Shown: positions 1-8,847 of the stretch, piece by piece
Numbering within the stretch: position 1 is the first letter of the stretch
How the letters are laid out: the number at the start of each line of letters is the position of its first letter
DNA from: Tenericutes bacterium HGW-Tenericutes-1
GTDB taxonomy: Bacteria; Bacillota_I; Bacilli_A; Izemoplasmatales; Hujiaoplasmataceae
Length of the DNA: 64,000 bases
Direction of reading: 5' to 3'
Assembly (NCBI GenBank): GCA_002839155.1
Contig: PGXM01000004.1
Location: 124,001-188,000, forward strand
Notes under the pieces: model-generated
What the model saw: only the letters and a program-made list of their open reading frames with translations
What the model was told of the DNA's origin: nothing
Database searches by the model: none
Made by a program: the position numbers and the translations under genes

Positions 1-1
1 G

Positions 2-907
2 CTTCCAGAAAACCCATCTGAAGAAGATATCAAGAAAGTTCTCGTTGAATTAGGCGAACCTAGAATACTTGCGACGAGTTACCGTCAAAAACCAAGATAT
101 TTAATCTCTCCAGAATGGATGGATGACTATTTTCAAACCTTGAAAATTGTCATGATCGTCTTTGGTGTTATCGCTTTAATCTCTGGATTAATTGAAAACA
201 TTTTAAATCCAGAAGCAGTCAATGTCATTGGCATTATCTTTGAGGTATTCTTCAAAACCATCAGTGAGATTGTTCAAAGTCTCTTTAGTGCATTTGCCAT
301 CGTTACACTCATATTTGCTGGCATTTCAGCACATCAATCCAAAAATGAGAAATGTGAATGGGATCCTAAAAATTTACCTGAACTTCCAAAAGAAAATGTT
401 AAGAAAATTTCTAAAGTAGAAAGTATCGTTGGCTTAACATTCTCAATTATCTTTGGTACTTTATTTATATATTTCATGTGGAGAAATCAAGTCTACATTG
501 GTTGGTTTGAAAATGGAGATTTTGAACATGTTGTCATTCCGTTCTTTAATGCCGATGTATTAAAAACATTTATTCCGTTTTATATCATTTCCGTTGTTTT
601 AACAATAGTAGAAAGCGGTCTTAAGTTAAAATCAGGACACTGGAATGTCTCCATCGCTACAATTCATACGGTAGAACAAATTTTATCAATCATCGTCTTA
701 TTCTTTTTTGCGACGACAACTAATTTAGTCAACCCAACATTTTGGGCCGAAGCGGCTGCTTATACAGAAATTACTGCTGAACAATTCTCAGAAGGGTTCT
801 CAAAAGGTATTTATGGTTTTGCTTGGTTCGTTGCTGTCATGGGATCGATAGATATTTTATCAACGTGGTTTAAAACATTAAAACCAAACAGAAAAGAAAT
901 AAAATAA
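2..907 (+). CDS. HAAS-type (DUF1700-like) membrane protein, 5'-truncated
   Basis: The frame is open from the window edge, so the start is missing; 301 codons remain. The first 30 residues read as the end of a HAAS/DUF1700 domain, with an EEDI..VL.ELGEP..LA..Y pattern. That domain is typical of membrane proteins paired with PadR-type regulators in Firmicutes. Four or so hydrophobic segments follow, near window residues 45-65, 75-100, 140-160 and 180-230. An internal ATG at 119 lies inside the HAAS tail and is not a convincing start. The gene ends at TAA 905-907, just before a clear terminator. The family assignment comes from the short N-terminal pattern; the function of the membrane part is unknown. 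Confidence 0.7.
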   Translation, partial: LPENPSEEDIKKVLVELGEPRILATSYRQKPRYLISPEWMDDYFQTLKIVMIVFGVIALISGLIENILNPEAVNVIGIIFEVFFKTISEIVQSLFSAFAIVTLIFAGISAHQSKNEKCEWDPKNLPELPKENVKKISKVESIVGLTFSIIFGTLFIYFMWRNQVYIGWFENGDFEHVVIPFFNADVLKTFIPFYIISVVLTIVESGLKLKSGHWNVSIATIHTVEQILSIIVLFFFATTTNLVNPTFWAEAAAYTEITAEQFSEGFSKGIYGFAWFVAVMGSIDILSTWFKTLKPNRKEIK

Positions 908-918
908 TAAAAATCAAG

Positions 919-945
919 AAGGATGAGTTTTCATCCTTTTTTCTT
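919..945 (+). terminator. Rho-independent terminator after the HAAS-type gene
   Basis: Stem AAGGATGA (919-926) pairs with TCATCCTT (931-938) around a GTTT loop and is followed by a T run. It lies inside an upstream in-frame extension of the next gene, which argues against that extension. Confidence 0.85.
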
Positions 946-982
946 TTTAGAATCGAAATCCCTTGAAATAACACTTGCTCTG

Positions 983-1011
983 TTTACTTTTATCTATTGC
1001 TTTGATAGAAT
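983..1011 (+). promoter_or_regulatory. Sigma-A-like promoter of the LURP-one/SDR genes
   Basis: TTTACT (983-988) and TAGAAT (1006-1011) are separated by exactly 17 bp. The element lies downstream of the terminator and 56 bp before the start codon at 1067. Confidence 0.6.
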
Positions 1012-1066
1012 AAAACGTGTTATGAAGTATCATTTAGTTGGTTATAAACCAACGAGGAGGAATATC

Positions 1067-1561
1067 ATGAAAAGTTATTATATTAAACAAAAGATTTTTG
1101 CGATCACTGACCGATACAAAGTATTTGATGAATCACAAACAATTCTTTATCATATTGAAAGTAAATTTTTATCTCTAACGCATAAAATGGATTTCTATCG
1201 TGACAAAGATTCAAAGCATCTATTCACCCTTAGACGACAACTATTTACCTTACTCCCAAAATACTTTGTTACTACTCCAGAAGGAGAAGACGTTGCCATT
1301 GTTTCTAAGAAATTCACTTTATTACATCATAAACTAGAAATTGAATCAAAAATGGGTCATTTTACCATGGAAGGTGATTTCTTAGCACATGATTTTTCTG
1401 TCAGCCAAGATGGAAAAGCAGTTCTTGATTTCCATAAAAAATGGTTATCATTTGGCGATGCTTATGAAATAACCATTTATGACGAAGATAAAACTGAGTT
1501 TTTACTTGCCTTAGTCATTTTAATCGATGATTGTTTGCATGACGAAAACAAAAGACATTAA
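1067..1561 (+). CDS. LURP-one-related (tubby-like, YxjI-type) protein
   Basis: This is a 164-residue soluble protein. The opening (YYIKQKIFAITDRYKVFDE...ILYHIESK) and the later (QLFTLLPKYFV) match the LURP-one/DUF567 pattern seen in Firmicute YxjI proteins, which form a small beta-barrel with a tubby-like fold. The biochemical role of bacterial members is not established. The ATG at 1067 is chosen because GAGGAGG lies 7 nt upstream; the frame is open back to 923, but that part spans a terminator and a promoter. No signal peptide or catalytic motif is seen. It is followed after 24 nt by an SDR gene and is probably co-transcribed with it. Confidence 0.75.
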   Translation: MKSYYIKQKIFAITDRYKVFDESQTILYHIESKFLSLTHKMDFYRDKDSKHLFTLRRQLFTLLPKYFVTTPEGEDVAIVSKKFTLLHHKLEIESKMGHFTMEGDFLAHDFSVSQDGKAVLDFHKKWLSFGDAYEITIYDEDKTEFLLALVILIDDCLHDENKRH

Positions 1562-1585
1562 GAATAAAAATGGCGGTGGTTTGAT

Positions 1586-2440
1586 ATGAATAAAACTCAT
1601 CAAAAAACCGTTTTAATTACCGGCGGTACATCAGGGATTGGACTTGCTGTAGCGAAACTTTCGATTGAAGAGAATTATAAAGTATTGCTTGTAGGAAGTT
1701 CTTATGAGCGTTCGATTCCCTCCAAAATAGAATTAAACCAGCTTTATCCCAACGTGCAAGTCCATTATTTCTTTTCCGATTTATCTGTTCAATCTAATAT
1801 TCATAAACTATCTGATGAAGTCATCACTTATATCAATCAAGAATGTGATGGCATTCTTGATGTGTTAATCAATAACGCTGGTGGCGTTAGAGATTCATAT
1901 CAATCAACCGTTGATGGTATCGAATATCAATTTGCACTTAACCACTTATCTGGATTTTTATTATCTTATTTATTAAGGAATCAACTTAAGAACGGCATAA
2001 TTCTTTTTACAGGTTCCTTTTCTCATAGGAAAATGAAAATTCATTGGAAAGACGTTATGTTTAAACACAATTACTTCATTTTCACTGCTTATAGACAATC
2101 AAAACTCGCCAATTTGATGACAGCTAAATCATTGAATGAGAAATTAGCTAAATTGAATATAAAATCGTATGTCGTTGATCCAGGCTTAGTGAAAACAGAT
2201 ATTGCCTCAAAACATACGTCATGGCTTGTAAGGATGGTATGGAACTCGAGAAGTAAAAAAGGCACCGATCCTTTAGTGCCCGCCAAAACTTACATCTATT
2301 TAATGAAAAATAGACCTTTGGAAGGATTATATTACAAAGATAGCCATATTCATCCTTATAATCCAGAAGTCGATAATCCCTGTGAATATGAACGTTTATT
2401 TGAATTAAGCGAAAAATTATGTCATATTCATTTTGAATAA
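1586..2440 (+). CDS. Short-chain dehydrogenase/reductase (SDR family)
   Basis: A 284-residue classical SDR, probably an NAD(P)-dependent oxidoreductase of unknown substrate. The cofactor motif TGGTSGIG lies near residue 13, NNAG near residue 96, and the catalytic YRQSK (YxxxK) near residue 170. The following VDPGLVKTDI matches the usual PG motif region. The length and the spacing from the N-terminal Rossmann motif to YxxxK are normal, resembling retinol-dehydrogenase or protochlorophyllide-reductase-like SDRs. The start at 1586 has a GGTGG ribosome site. It forms a likely operon with the upstream LURP-one gene and the GNAT-SGNH gene downstream. Confidence 0.85.
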   Translation: MNKTHQKTVLITGGTSGIGLAVAKLSIEENYKVLLVGSSYERSIPSKIELNQLYPNVQVHYFFSDLSVQSNIHKLSDEVITYINQECDGILDVLINNAGGVRDSYQSTVDGIEYQFALNHLSGFLLSYLLRNQLKNGIILFTGSFSHRKMKIHWKDVMFKHNYFIFTAYRQSKLANLMTAKSLNEKLAKLNIKSYVVDPGLVKTDIASKHTSWLVRMVWNSRSKKGTDPLVPAKTYIYLMKNRPLEGLYYKDSHIHPYNPEVDNPCEYERLFELSEKLCHIHFE

Positions 2441-2468
2441 CAGATATGCAATTAGAAAGGATATATAT

Positions 2469-3617
2469 ATGGAACTCTTTACGAAAAGATTAAAACTAAC
2501 CCCGATTACAATGGATTATTTGGATGATGTATTTACAAATTTCAATCCAGAAATTTGTACGTACATGTTTCCCAAACCAGCGACAGATAAATCAGAGACT
2601 ATTGCTTTTATCTTAAAAAGCATGGAAAACTATGAGTTGGGAAAAGAAATAGTTTTCGCTGCTTTACTGAAAGATACAAACGAATTCATTGGTTGTATGG
2701 GTATTCACCATATTGATACCCCCAAACCTGAATTAGGAATATGGACAAAAGCCTCTGTTCATGGAAATGGGTATGGAAAAGAAGGAATGGCTGCTATCAT
2801 AGAATACGCTAAAAGTCATTATGATTTTGATTGTTTAGTTTATCCTGCCGATAGAAGAAATATTCCTTCAAGAAGAATTCCAGAATCTCATGGTGGCGTC
2901 ATTGTTAACAGGTACCATGAAACTGGGGCGTCAGGCAATGAATTAGATATTTTAGAATATAATATTGGGTTAAAGGTAAAACCTTTACCAATCGCCAAAA
3001 AACCACTCATTATCTTTGATGGGGATTCCATTACTGACGCTGGAAGAGATAAAGAAAACATTCATTCTTTAGGAGAAGGGTATGCGAAATTATTCGCTGA
3101 TTACTTCCCTGATGCAATCATTAGAAACCATGGGGTCAGTGGTCACCGTACAAGAGAACTATTGGAAAGATGGGATCAAACTTTAGCTTTAAAACCTGAT
3201 ATTATTTCAATTCTGATTGGTATTAATGACATATGGCATTTCCATAAATTTGGAAAAGCCTTAGAAAAAGATGAATATCGTACAAATTTAGATAAAATCC
3301 TAAAACAAACTAAAGAAGAATTACCGAATTGTAAAATCATGCTTGTTGAACCTTTTGTTTATCCTATTGGTGAATATGAGTTGCCGTGGCAAGCTGATTT
3401 AAACAAGGAAATAAAAATTGTAGGTGAATTAGCACAAAAATATGGATGTGTTCATATTCATATGCAAGCTGCTCTTGATTGTTTAGCACAGTCATATTCT
3501 ATGAAGAAGATTCTACCTGATGGGGTTCACCCAACTGAGTTCGGACATAAAGCGATGGCCCATATTATGATTAGAGAATTAAGTCGATTTGTCGAAGAAT
3601 TCTATAAAAATCCTTAA
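2469..3617 (+). CDS. GNAT acetyltransferase fused to SGNH/GDSL hydrolase
   Basis: A 382-residue two-domain protein. Residues 1-165 resemble a RimJ/RimL-type GNAT N-acetyltransferase (LFTKRLKLTPIT opening, HGNGYGKEGMAA acetyl-CoA motif near 98-109). Residues 178-382 are an SGNH esterase with all blocks visible: GDS with Ser187, Gly near 222 in HGVSGHRT, GIND with Asn253, and DGVHPT with Asp351 and His354. This suggests a cytosolic enzyme that both adds and removes acyl groups, but the substrate is unknown. The ATG at 2469 is preceded by AGAAAGGA; an in-frame TTG at 2433 overlaps the SDR gene and is less likely. There is no signal peptide. The reading frame is continuous across the junction, so it is not a frameshift artefact. 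Confidence 0.85.
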   Translation: MELFTKRLKLTPITMDYLDDVFTNFNPEICTYMFPKPATDKSETIAFILKSMENYELGKEIVFAALLKDTNEFIGCMGIHHIDTPKPELGIWTKASVHGNGYGKEGMAAIIEYAKSHYDFDCLVYPADRRNIPSRRIPESHGGVIVNRYHETGASGNELDILEYNIGLKVKPLPIAKKPLIIFDGDSITDAGRDKENIHSLGEGYAKLFADYFPDAIIRNHGVSGHRTRELLERWDQTLALKPDIISILIGINDIWHFHKFGKALEKDEYRTNLDKILKQTKEELPNCKIMLVEPFVYPIGEYELPWQADLNKEIKIVGELAQKYGCVHIHMQAALDCLAQSYSMKKILPDGVHPTEFGHKAMAHIMIRELSRFVEEFYKNP

Positions 3618-3626
3618 AAGTTCTAA

Positions 3627-3656
3627 ATCGATGTCTGAAGTGACATCGATTTTTAT
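3627..3656 (+). terminator. Rho-independent terminator after the GNAT-SGNH gene
   Basis: A 9-bp perfect stem ATCGATGTC (3627-3635) / GACATCGAT (3642-3650) is followed by TTTTAT. Confidence 0.85.
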
Positions 3657-3865
3657 ATTGTTTACTCGTAAGTCGTTTCACTGTTAAATTTATGTGACTT
3701 TGATATAATATAGATAGATTTTACTGAATTTTGATTTTATTGAAAAATAATTTTAGATAATTTGTAATAATTTTGTAAAATCGAATTAATATTCACAAGA
3801 AATATATAATTTAGCAGTATAATTGTCACCAGTTGCCTCAAGACACTGAATTGGAGAGTGAATTT

Positions 3866-6154
3866 ATGTTACAAATAAAAGAAGTTAAAAAAGCTTATCA
3901 AGTTGGAGATTTCAAGCAGGTTGCCTTAAATGGTATTTCGGTTTCATTTCGCAAGAATGAATTCGTTGCTATTGTTGGTCAATCTGGGTCTGGAAAAACA
4001 ACCACTTTAAATATCATTGGCGGATTAGATCGATATGACTCTGGCGATATTATTATCAAAGGCAAATCAACCAAGGATTTTAAAGATCCGGACTGGGATG
4101 CTTATCGTAATAATTCAATCGGATTTGTGTTTCAAAACTATAATCTAATCAATCATATTACGGTATTAGATAATGTTGAAATGGGGATGACCTTATCAGG
4201 ACTACCTTCAAAACAACGACGTAAAAGAGCCATAGAAGTATTAGATCGAGTGGGCTTAAAAGATCATATGTATAAACGCCCCAATCAATTGTCAGGCGGA
4301 CAAATGCAACGGGTTGCGATTGCGAGAGCATTATCCAATAACCCAGAAATTATCATGGCTGATGAACCAACAGGTGCTCTTGATTCTCAAACAAGTATTC
4401 AAATCATGGAATTAATTAAAGAAATTGCTCAAGATAAACTTGTTATATTAGTTACTCATAACATTCATATTGCCGAACAATATGCTAACCGTATTATAAC
4501 GATGAGTGATGGAAATATTGTTAAAGATACAAATCCTTATGTCATCGACAGTGATTATAAAACAGAATATAAACTGACAAAAACGTCTATGAGTTTTAAA
4601 CAAGCGTTAAATTTATCTTTTAACAATTTAAAAACGAAACTTGGTAGAGCATTAATAACGGCTTTTGCAGGATCCATTGGAATCATCGGTGTTGGATTAG
4701 TCTTATCATTATCAAATGGTTTAAATCAGGAAATAAACTCATTAGAGACCGGCACCTTGTCTGACTTTCCATTAACGATTAGTGAGTCTCCGATGTATAT
4801 GCAAATGCGTCCGGGAAGGTATCCTGGAATGGATGAAAATACGGAAGGTGAGTTTCCTACAGGCAACGAACTAGTGATTACCGATTCTAGTGAAAACTCA
4901 TTTCTGCACTATAATAAACTAACCGATGACTACGTTGAATATGTTTCTAATATTGATCCAACGCTTTACAATGATGTATCTTATGGTACAAGTTTATCGA
5001 TGAATCTTTTAATAGAAGTAGAAGAAGATGTTGTTTCAAAAGTTCAAACCAACCAAATAGGTTGGAGTGAATTACCAAATAACACTGATTTTATTTTTGA
5101 TAATTATGATATCTTAGAAGGCGCCTATCCGACGAACAAAAATCAGTTGCTTTTAGTGGTTGATAGTTATAATACGATTGATATTCAGTTTTTAACCGCA
5201 TTAGGAATATCAGATTCTGAAGGAACTTTAGATTTTTCTGAGTTCGTTGGAATGGAATTTAGAATCGTTCCAAATGATGATTATTACGTTTACTCAGACA
5301 TTACAAGTTTATATAATATAACAACGGATTTATTAACTGCATATAATTCTCCAGATGCCATTTCGTTATCAATTTCAGGAATTGCTCGAGTAAAACAAGA
5401 CGCTAATGGAACCATTTTAAACGAAGGAATCGGATATCTTTCAGAACTGACAACCGACGTTATGACCAATGCTTCAACCTCTGATATTGCATTAGCTCAA
5501 GTAGCGAGTGACACTTCAGTCATGACAGGGTTACCGTTGACTGAAGCTGCAAAAAGATCTGAACTAAGAAGATTAGGCGCATTAGAAACACCTAATTCTA
5601 TTCGAATTTATCCTGTTGATTTCAATACAAAAAATGAAATAAAAACCTATTTAGATTCTTATAATGATGATATGGATGAGGGATTTGAAATCTATTATTT
5701 AGATTTAGCTGAAACAATTACGGATACAGTTGGAACATTAATTGATACGATTACTTATGTATTAGTTGCCTTCTCAGCAATCTCTTTAGTTGTTTCATCA
5801 ATCATGATTGGGATTATAACCTATGTATCCGTATTAGAAAGAACGAAAGAAATTGGTATCTTAAGAGCTCTTGGAGCACGAAAGAAAGATATCAGTAGAG
5901 TGTTCAATGCAGAGACAATTTTGATTGGACTAACCGCAGGTGCAATGGGTGTTTTCATCGCTTGGATCTTAACATTCCCAATCAATAAAATCATTGGAAA
6001 CCTCGTTGAAGAAATGGATGCAATTGCAAAATTCTCTAGCGTCGCTATGTTATCTCTTATTGCAATTAGTGTTGTTTTAACATTATTCTCTGGATTAATT
6101 CCTTCAAGAATCGCAGCTAAAAAAGATCCAGTTGAAGCTTTGAGAAGTGAATAA
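3866..6154 (+). CDS. MacB-like ABC transporter, fused ATPase and FtsX permease
   Basis: A 762-residue ABC exporter half-transporter with the ATPase first. Residues 1-225 hold Walker [10 protein letters not shown] (38-46), signature LSGGQ (142-146), Walker [13 protein letters not shown] (from 162) and the H-loop THNIH. One TM helix (about 264-284) follows, then a large extracellular domain (about 290-630) and three C-terminal TM helices. The cytosolic [14 protein letters not shown] loop is typical of FtsX/MacB permeases. Such proteins move peptides, antibiotics or lipoproteins, or act mechanically on envelope enzymes; no substrate can be assigned. The start at 3866 has GGAGAG upstream; the in-frame TTG at 3833 lacks a site. 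It is transcribed alone. No cognate two-component system is adjacent, unlike the Bce type. Confidence 0.88.
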   Translation: MLQIKEVKKAYQVGDFKQVALNGISVSFRKNEFVAIVGQSGSGKTTTLNIIGGLDRYDSGDIIIKGKSTKDFKDPDWDAYRNNSIGFVFQNYNLINHITVLDNVEMGMTLSGLPSKQRRKRAIEVLDRVGLKDHMYKRPNQLSGGQMQRVAIARALSNNPEIIMADEPTGALDSQTSIQIMELIKEIAQDKLVILVTHNIHIAEQYANRIITMSDGNIVKDTNPYVIDSDYKTEYKLTKTSMSFKQALNLSFNNLKTKLGRALITAFAGSIGIIGVGLVLSLSNGLNQEINSLETGTLSDFPLTISESPMYMQMRPGRYPGMDENTEGEFPTGNELVITDSSENSFLHYNKLTDDYVEYVSNIDPTLYNDVSYGTSLSMNLLIEVEEDVVSKVQTNQIGWSELPNNTDFIFDNYDILEGAYPTNKNQLLLVVDSYNTIDIQFLTALGISDSEGTLDFSEFVGMEFRIVPNDDYYVYSDITSLYNITTDLLTAYNSPDAISLSISGIARVKQDANGTILNEGIGYLSELTTDVMTNASTSDIALAQVASDTSVMTGLPLTEAAKRSELRRLGALETPNSIRIYPVDFNTKNEIKTYLDSYNDDMDEGFEIYYLDLAETITDTVGTLIDTITYVLVAFSAISLVVSSIMIGIITYVSVLERTKEIGILRALGARKKDISRVFNAETILIGLTAGAMGVFIAWILTFPINKIIGNLVEEMDAIAKFSSVAMLSLIAISVVLTLFSGLIPSRIAAKKDPVEALRSE

Positions 6155-6163
6155 ATAATTATG

Positions 6164-6195
6164 AAAGACGAACCAATCTGGTTTGTCTTTCTTTC
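6164..6195 (+). terminator. Probable terminator after the ABC exporter
   Basis: An 11-bp stem AAAGACGAACC (6164-6174) / GGTTTGTCTTT (6180-6190) has one G-T wobble; the tail CTTTC is poor in T. Confidence 0.6.
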
Positions 6196-7601
6196 ATATT
6201 TGGCAATAGTTCAAAAATGAACAATGGACATTTGTATGGAATCTGAATATGCTCTGCTAGTATGATTAATAAGTAATGATAAAGAAGGCTAGAATATAAA
6301 AAATAAATAGGAATATTGACAAACCGTATATATTTAAATAAGCAATGGGTATATAATGGATATATATAAAAATGTAGACATATCATAGAATGTGCATTCG
6401 ATTATGAATTTTTATAGTCATAACGATTCGGAGTACTGATAATAAATTGATGATATTGATTATAACATTTTAGAATTACTACAAATATACAAACAAGGAT
6501 AGAAGAATAACATAATTTCATTGACATGTATTTATAATTATTATTCTAATTATCTTAATCTAATTTTAGCAATTAATGTTCTTAGTCCTAGTTATTGAGG
6601 ATATAAGATATTCTATTAAAAAATAATGGTAACATTCATCAATTATCGATCTTATTATGATATAAAAAATGGCCTAAAATAGCGATTAACATAAAATATA
6701 TAATATGAAAATATTGGAGTGAAATTTATTCATGATTTCTGATGTATTATCAAAATAGATCGAATCTAGAATGTTTGGTACAAATATATAGATTGACACA
6801 CAATAAAAACGCCGATTTATGTATGAATTATAGATTTTTTACATAAAAAAACTATATTTTATAAAATATTTTTAGCATTCATTTGACGTCTATATTTAGC
6901 GATTTATATAATATTAATATATAGATTTTATCAGTTTTTTTTAGAGATTTAGGTATTGTTATAATTATAAGGAAATAATCATAAATATACATTTATATAT
7001 AATTATTACTATAATATTTTGTTATAAATCATATATTTGGCTAAAAATAGGGCTTAAAGAACTATACAATATTTTTTTTATTAACTTTAATATGGGTATT
7101 TACACAGTTTTTTGCTATATTATTTTTTGCTGAATTCATTATCTTAATGATTTTTAGCTAAAAAGCATCTTATTTTACATTCAGTCGATGATACTTTATA
7201 ATAAAGTTAGTGTTGTTTTCACAATATGGATATCATCATTTTTTGTATCTATTTAAGTCATTTAGATATTGTCAAATTTTTATGCTTTGATTAAATTTTA
7301 TTTATTTATTTCCACCATAAATTATGTTCCTTTACTTCATCAAGTTTTACACTTTAACATCGTTGATGGATAATCAATTTCTCTTAAATTCTATTGCACT
7401 TATAATTTTCGTTTTATATTTTTATTGACATTATTGCTTGCTTAATAATTTTATACCATCATTTTGCAAGGTGGATCGTTTTCAATTTCATCTTTCTTTT
7501 AAATAGAATTTAATAAAGAACGGATTTTTTTAATAAGCACAATTTCAGTTTTTATCGTACTCTCATTAATTAGTTTACTTAACAGGGTAGAATCCTGATT
7601 G
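6196..7601. other. 1.4-kb AT-rich gene-free region with reversing A/T bias
   Basis: No ORF with a ribosome site or a recognisable protein was found; the only listed frame of any length (minus strand 6159-6386) has no family features and starts in AT repeats. The left part is A-rich on the plus strand (6241-6360: about 55 A to 35 T by hand count). The right part is T-rich (7381-7500: about 28 A to 63 T). Isolated TTGACA hexamers occur near 6316, 6522, 6793 and 7425, without a convincing -10 at 17 bp. No DnaA boxes, tandem repeats or IS ends were seen. It may be decayed convergent genes, a structural or nucleoid site, or an unknown RNA locus. Confidence 0.6.
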
Positions 7602-7618
7602 TAATAAAAAATTTATTA
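7602..7618. promoter_or_regulatory. AT palindrome just before the peroxiredoxin ribosome site
   Basis: TAATAAA (7602-7608) and TTTATTA (7612-7618) form a perfect 7-3-7 inverted repeat that ends 2 nt before the AGGAGG. It could be an operator or a 5' mRNA structure; in sequence this AT-rich it may be chance. Confidence 0.3.
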
Positions 7619-7634
7619 TAGGAGGTATCACAGT

Positions 7635-8312
7635 ATGGAACAAGAAACATATTACAAAATGCCACTCATTGGTGACAAAGCTCCAAGCTTTACTGCTGTA
7701 ACTACACAGGGAATGATTAACTTCCCAGAAGACTATGCAGGCAAATGGGTTATACTATTTTCTCACCCAGCAGACTTCACGCCTGTATGTACAACTGAAT
7801 TCATGACCTTCGCAACAATGGCTCCAGAATTCAAAGCATTGAATACAGAATTAATTGGTTTATCAGTAGACTCAATTTATGCTCACATCGCATGGCTAAG
7901 AAAGATTCAAGAACTTGAATGGAACGGAATGAAAAATGTTGAAGTAAAGTTTCCATTAATTGAAGACATCAGAATGGAAGTTGCTAACAAGTTCGGTATG
8001 ATTCAACCTGGTCAATCAAACACGCAAGCAGTTCGTGCTGTATTCGTTATTGATCCAGATGCAAAGATTAGAACGATTCTTTATTATCCGCTATCAATGG
8101 GAAGAAACTTTGACGAAATTAAAAGAATTATCATCGCTTTACAAAAAGCTGATAAAGACAAAGTTGCAACTCCTGCTAACTGGCGTCCAGGTAATGATGT
8201 TATTATTCCTACACCAGGTTCATGTGGTACAGCGAAAGAACGTATGGAAAGCAAAAACGAAGATCAATACTGTTTAGATTGGTTCATGTGTTTTAAACGC
8301 GAAAAAAAATAA
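7635..8312 (+). CDS. Peroxiredoxin, Prx6-like AhpC/TSA family
   Basis: A 225-residue cytosolic peroxidase that reduces H2O2 and organic hydroperoxides. The peroxidatic Cys52 lies in PVCTTEF after SHPADFTP. The long C-terminal arm with Cys197, Cys213 and Cys219 (CLDWFMC) resembles archaeal-type Prx6 enzymes, which use C-terminal cysteines for resolution. The electron donor is not visible here. AGGAGG lies 9 nt before the ATG. It is a single-gene unit between the AT-rich desert and a terminator at 8339. With the superoxide reductase at 28.8 kb it would detoxify superoxide via peroxide to water. Confidence 0.92.
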   Translation: MEQETYYKMPLIGDKAPSFTAVTTQGMINFPEDYAGKWVILFSHPADFTPVCTTEFMTFATMAPEFKALNTELIGLSVDSIYAHIAWLRKIQELEWNGMKNVEVKFPLIEDIRMEVANKFGMIQPGQSNTQAVRAVFVIDPDAKIRTILYYPLSMGRNFDEIKRIIIALQKADKDKVATPANWRPGNDVIIPTPGSCGTAKERMESKNEDQYCLDWFMCFKREKK

Positions 8313-8338
8313 TAGATTAAGATTATATTTAAATAAGG

Positions 8339-8376
8339 CCGTTAATTTGATTTTGTTATCATATTAACGGTTTTTC
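8339..8376 (+). terminator. Terminator after peroxiredoxin
   Basis: Stem CCGTTAAT (8339-8346) / ATTAACGG (8363-8370) is followed by TTTTTC. Confidence 0.85.
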
Positions 8377-8459
8377 TTTCAATATCCAAGGCGTTTTTAA
8401 GCAATGTCATTTTAAACTTTGTATGAATGTGATATATTTTACATAGGAGGTTTTATACT

Positions 8460-8846
8460 ATGTATTTAAAACTTTACGCAATTGCATTTGTCGTTTTTTT
8501 AGTAATTGATTTAATTTGGTTAGGATTGATTGCCAAAAACATTTATGCAAAATATTTAGGATCTTTAATGGCTCCCAAGGTTAATTGGATTGCTGCTATT
8601 ATTTTTTATCTTTTATTCATTGTTGGTTTAGTGTTTTTTGTTATCGAACCTGCAGTCGCAAAAGATTCTTGGTCATATGCATTACTTGCAGGGATGTTAT
8701 TTGGATTAATAACCTATGCTACTTATGATTTAACCAATCTAGCTACTTTGAAAGATTGGCCGATTACAATTACGATTATTGATTTGATTTGGGGTACATC
8801 TCTTGGTGGCCTTGTTTCAATGATAACTTTCTTTTTGGTGAGATAA
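8460..8846 (+). CDS. DUF2177 family four-helix membrane protein
   Basis: A 128-residue, very hydrophobic protein with about four TM helices. It matches the DUF2177 pattern: an early DLIWLG, a central YATYDLTNLATLKDWP and a late DLIWGT. The function of the family is unknown. AGGAGG lies 10 nt before the ATG. It opens an operon with the DAK2-DegV fusion (1-nt gap), a DUF1295 protein (overlapping stop/start) and a hydroxyacid dehydrogenase. Tight packing suggests a membrane or lipid link, but this is inference. Confidence 0.85.
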   Translation: MYLKLYAIAFVVFLVIDLIWLGLIAKNIYAKYLGSLMAPKVNWIAAIIFYLLFIVGLVFFVIEPAVAKDSWSYALLAGMLFGLITYATYDLTNLATLKDWPITITIIDLIWGTSLGGLVSMITFFLVR

Positions 8847-8847
8847 C

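Noticed and set aside
923-1066. N-terminal extension of the LURP-one gene
   Set aside because: It contains a terminator hairpin (919-942) and a good promoter (983-1011); the ATG at 1067 has a strong ribosome site.
6159-6386. Minus-strand ORF of 75 codons after the ABC exporter
   Set aside because: It overlaps a terminator, has no ribosome site and reads as low-complexity AT translation.
6196-7634. Replication origin in the AT-rich desert
   Set aside because: No TTATCCACA-type DnaA boxes were found and no dnaA, dnaN, parA or rpmH genes are near.
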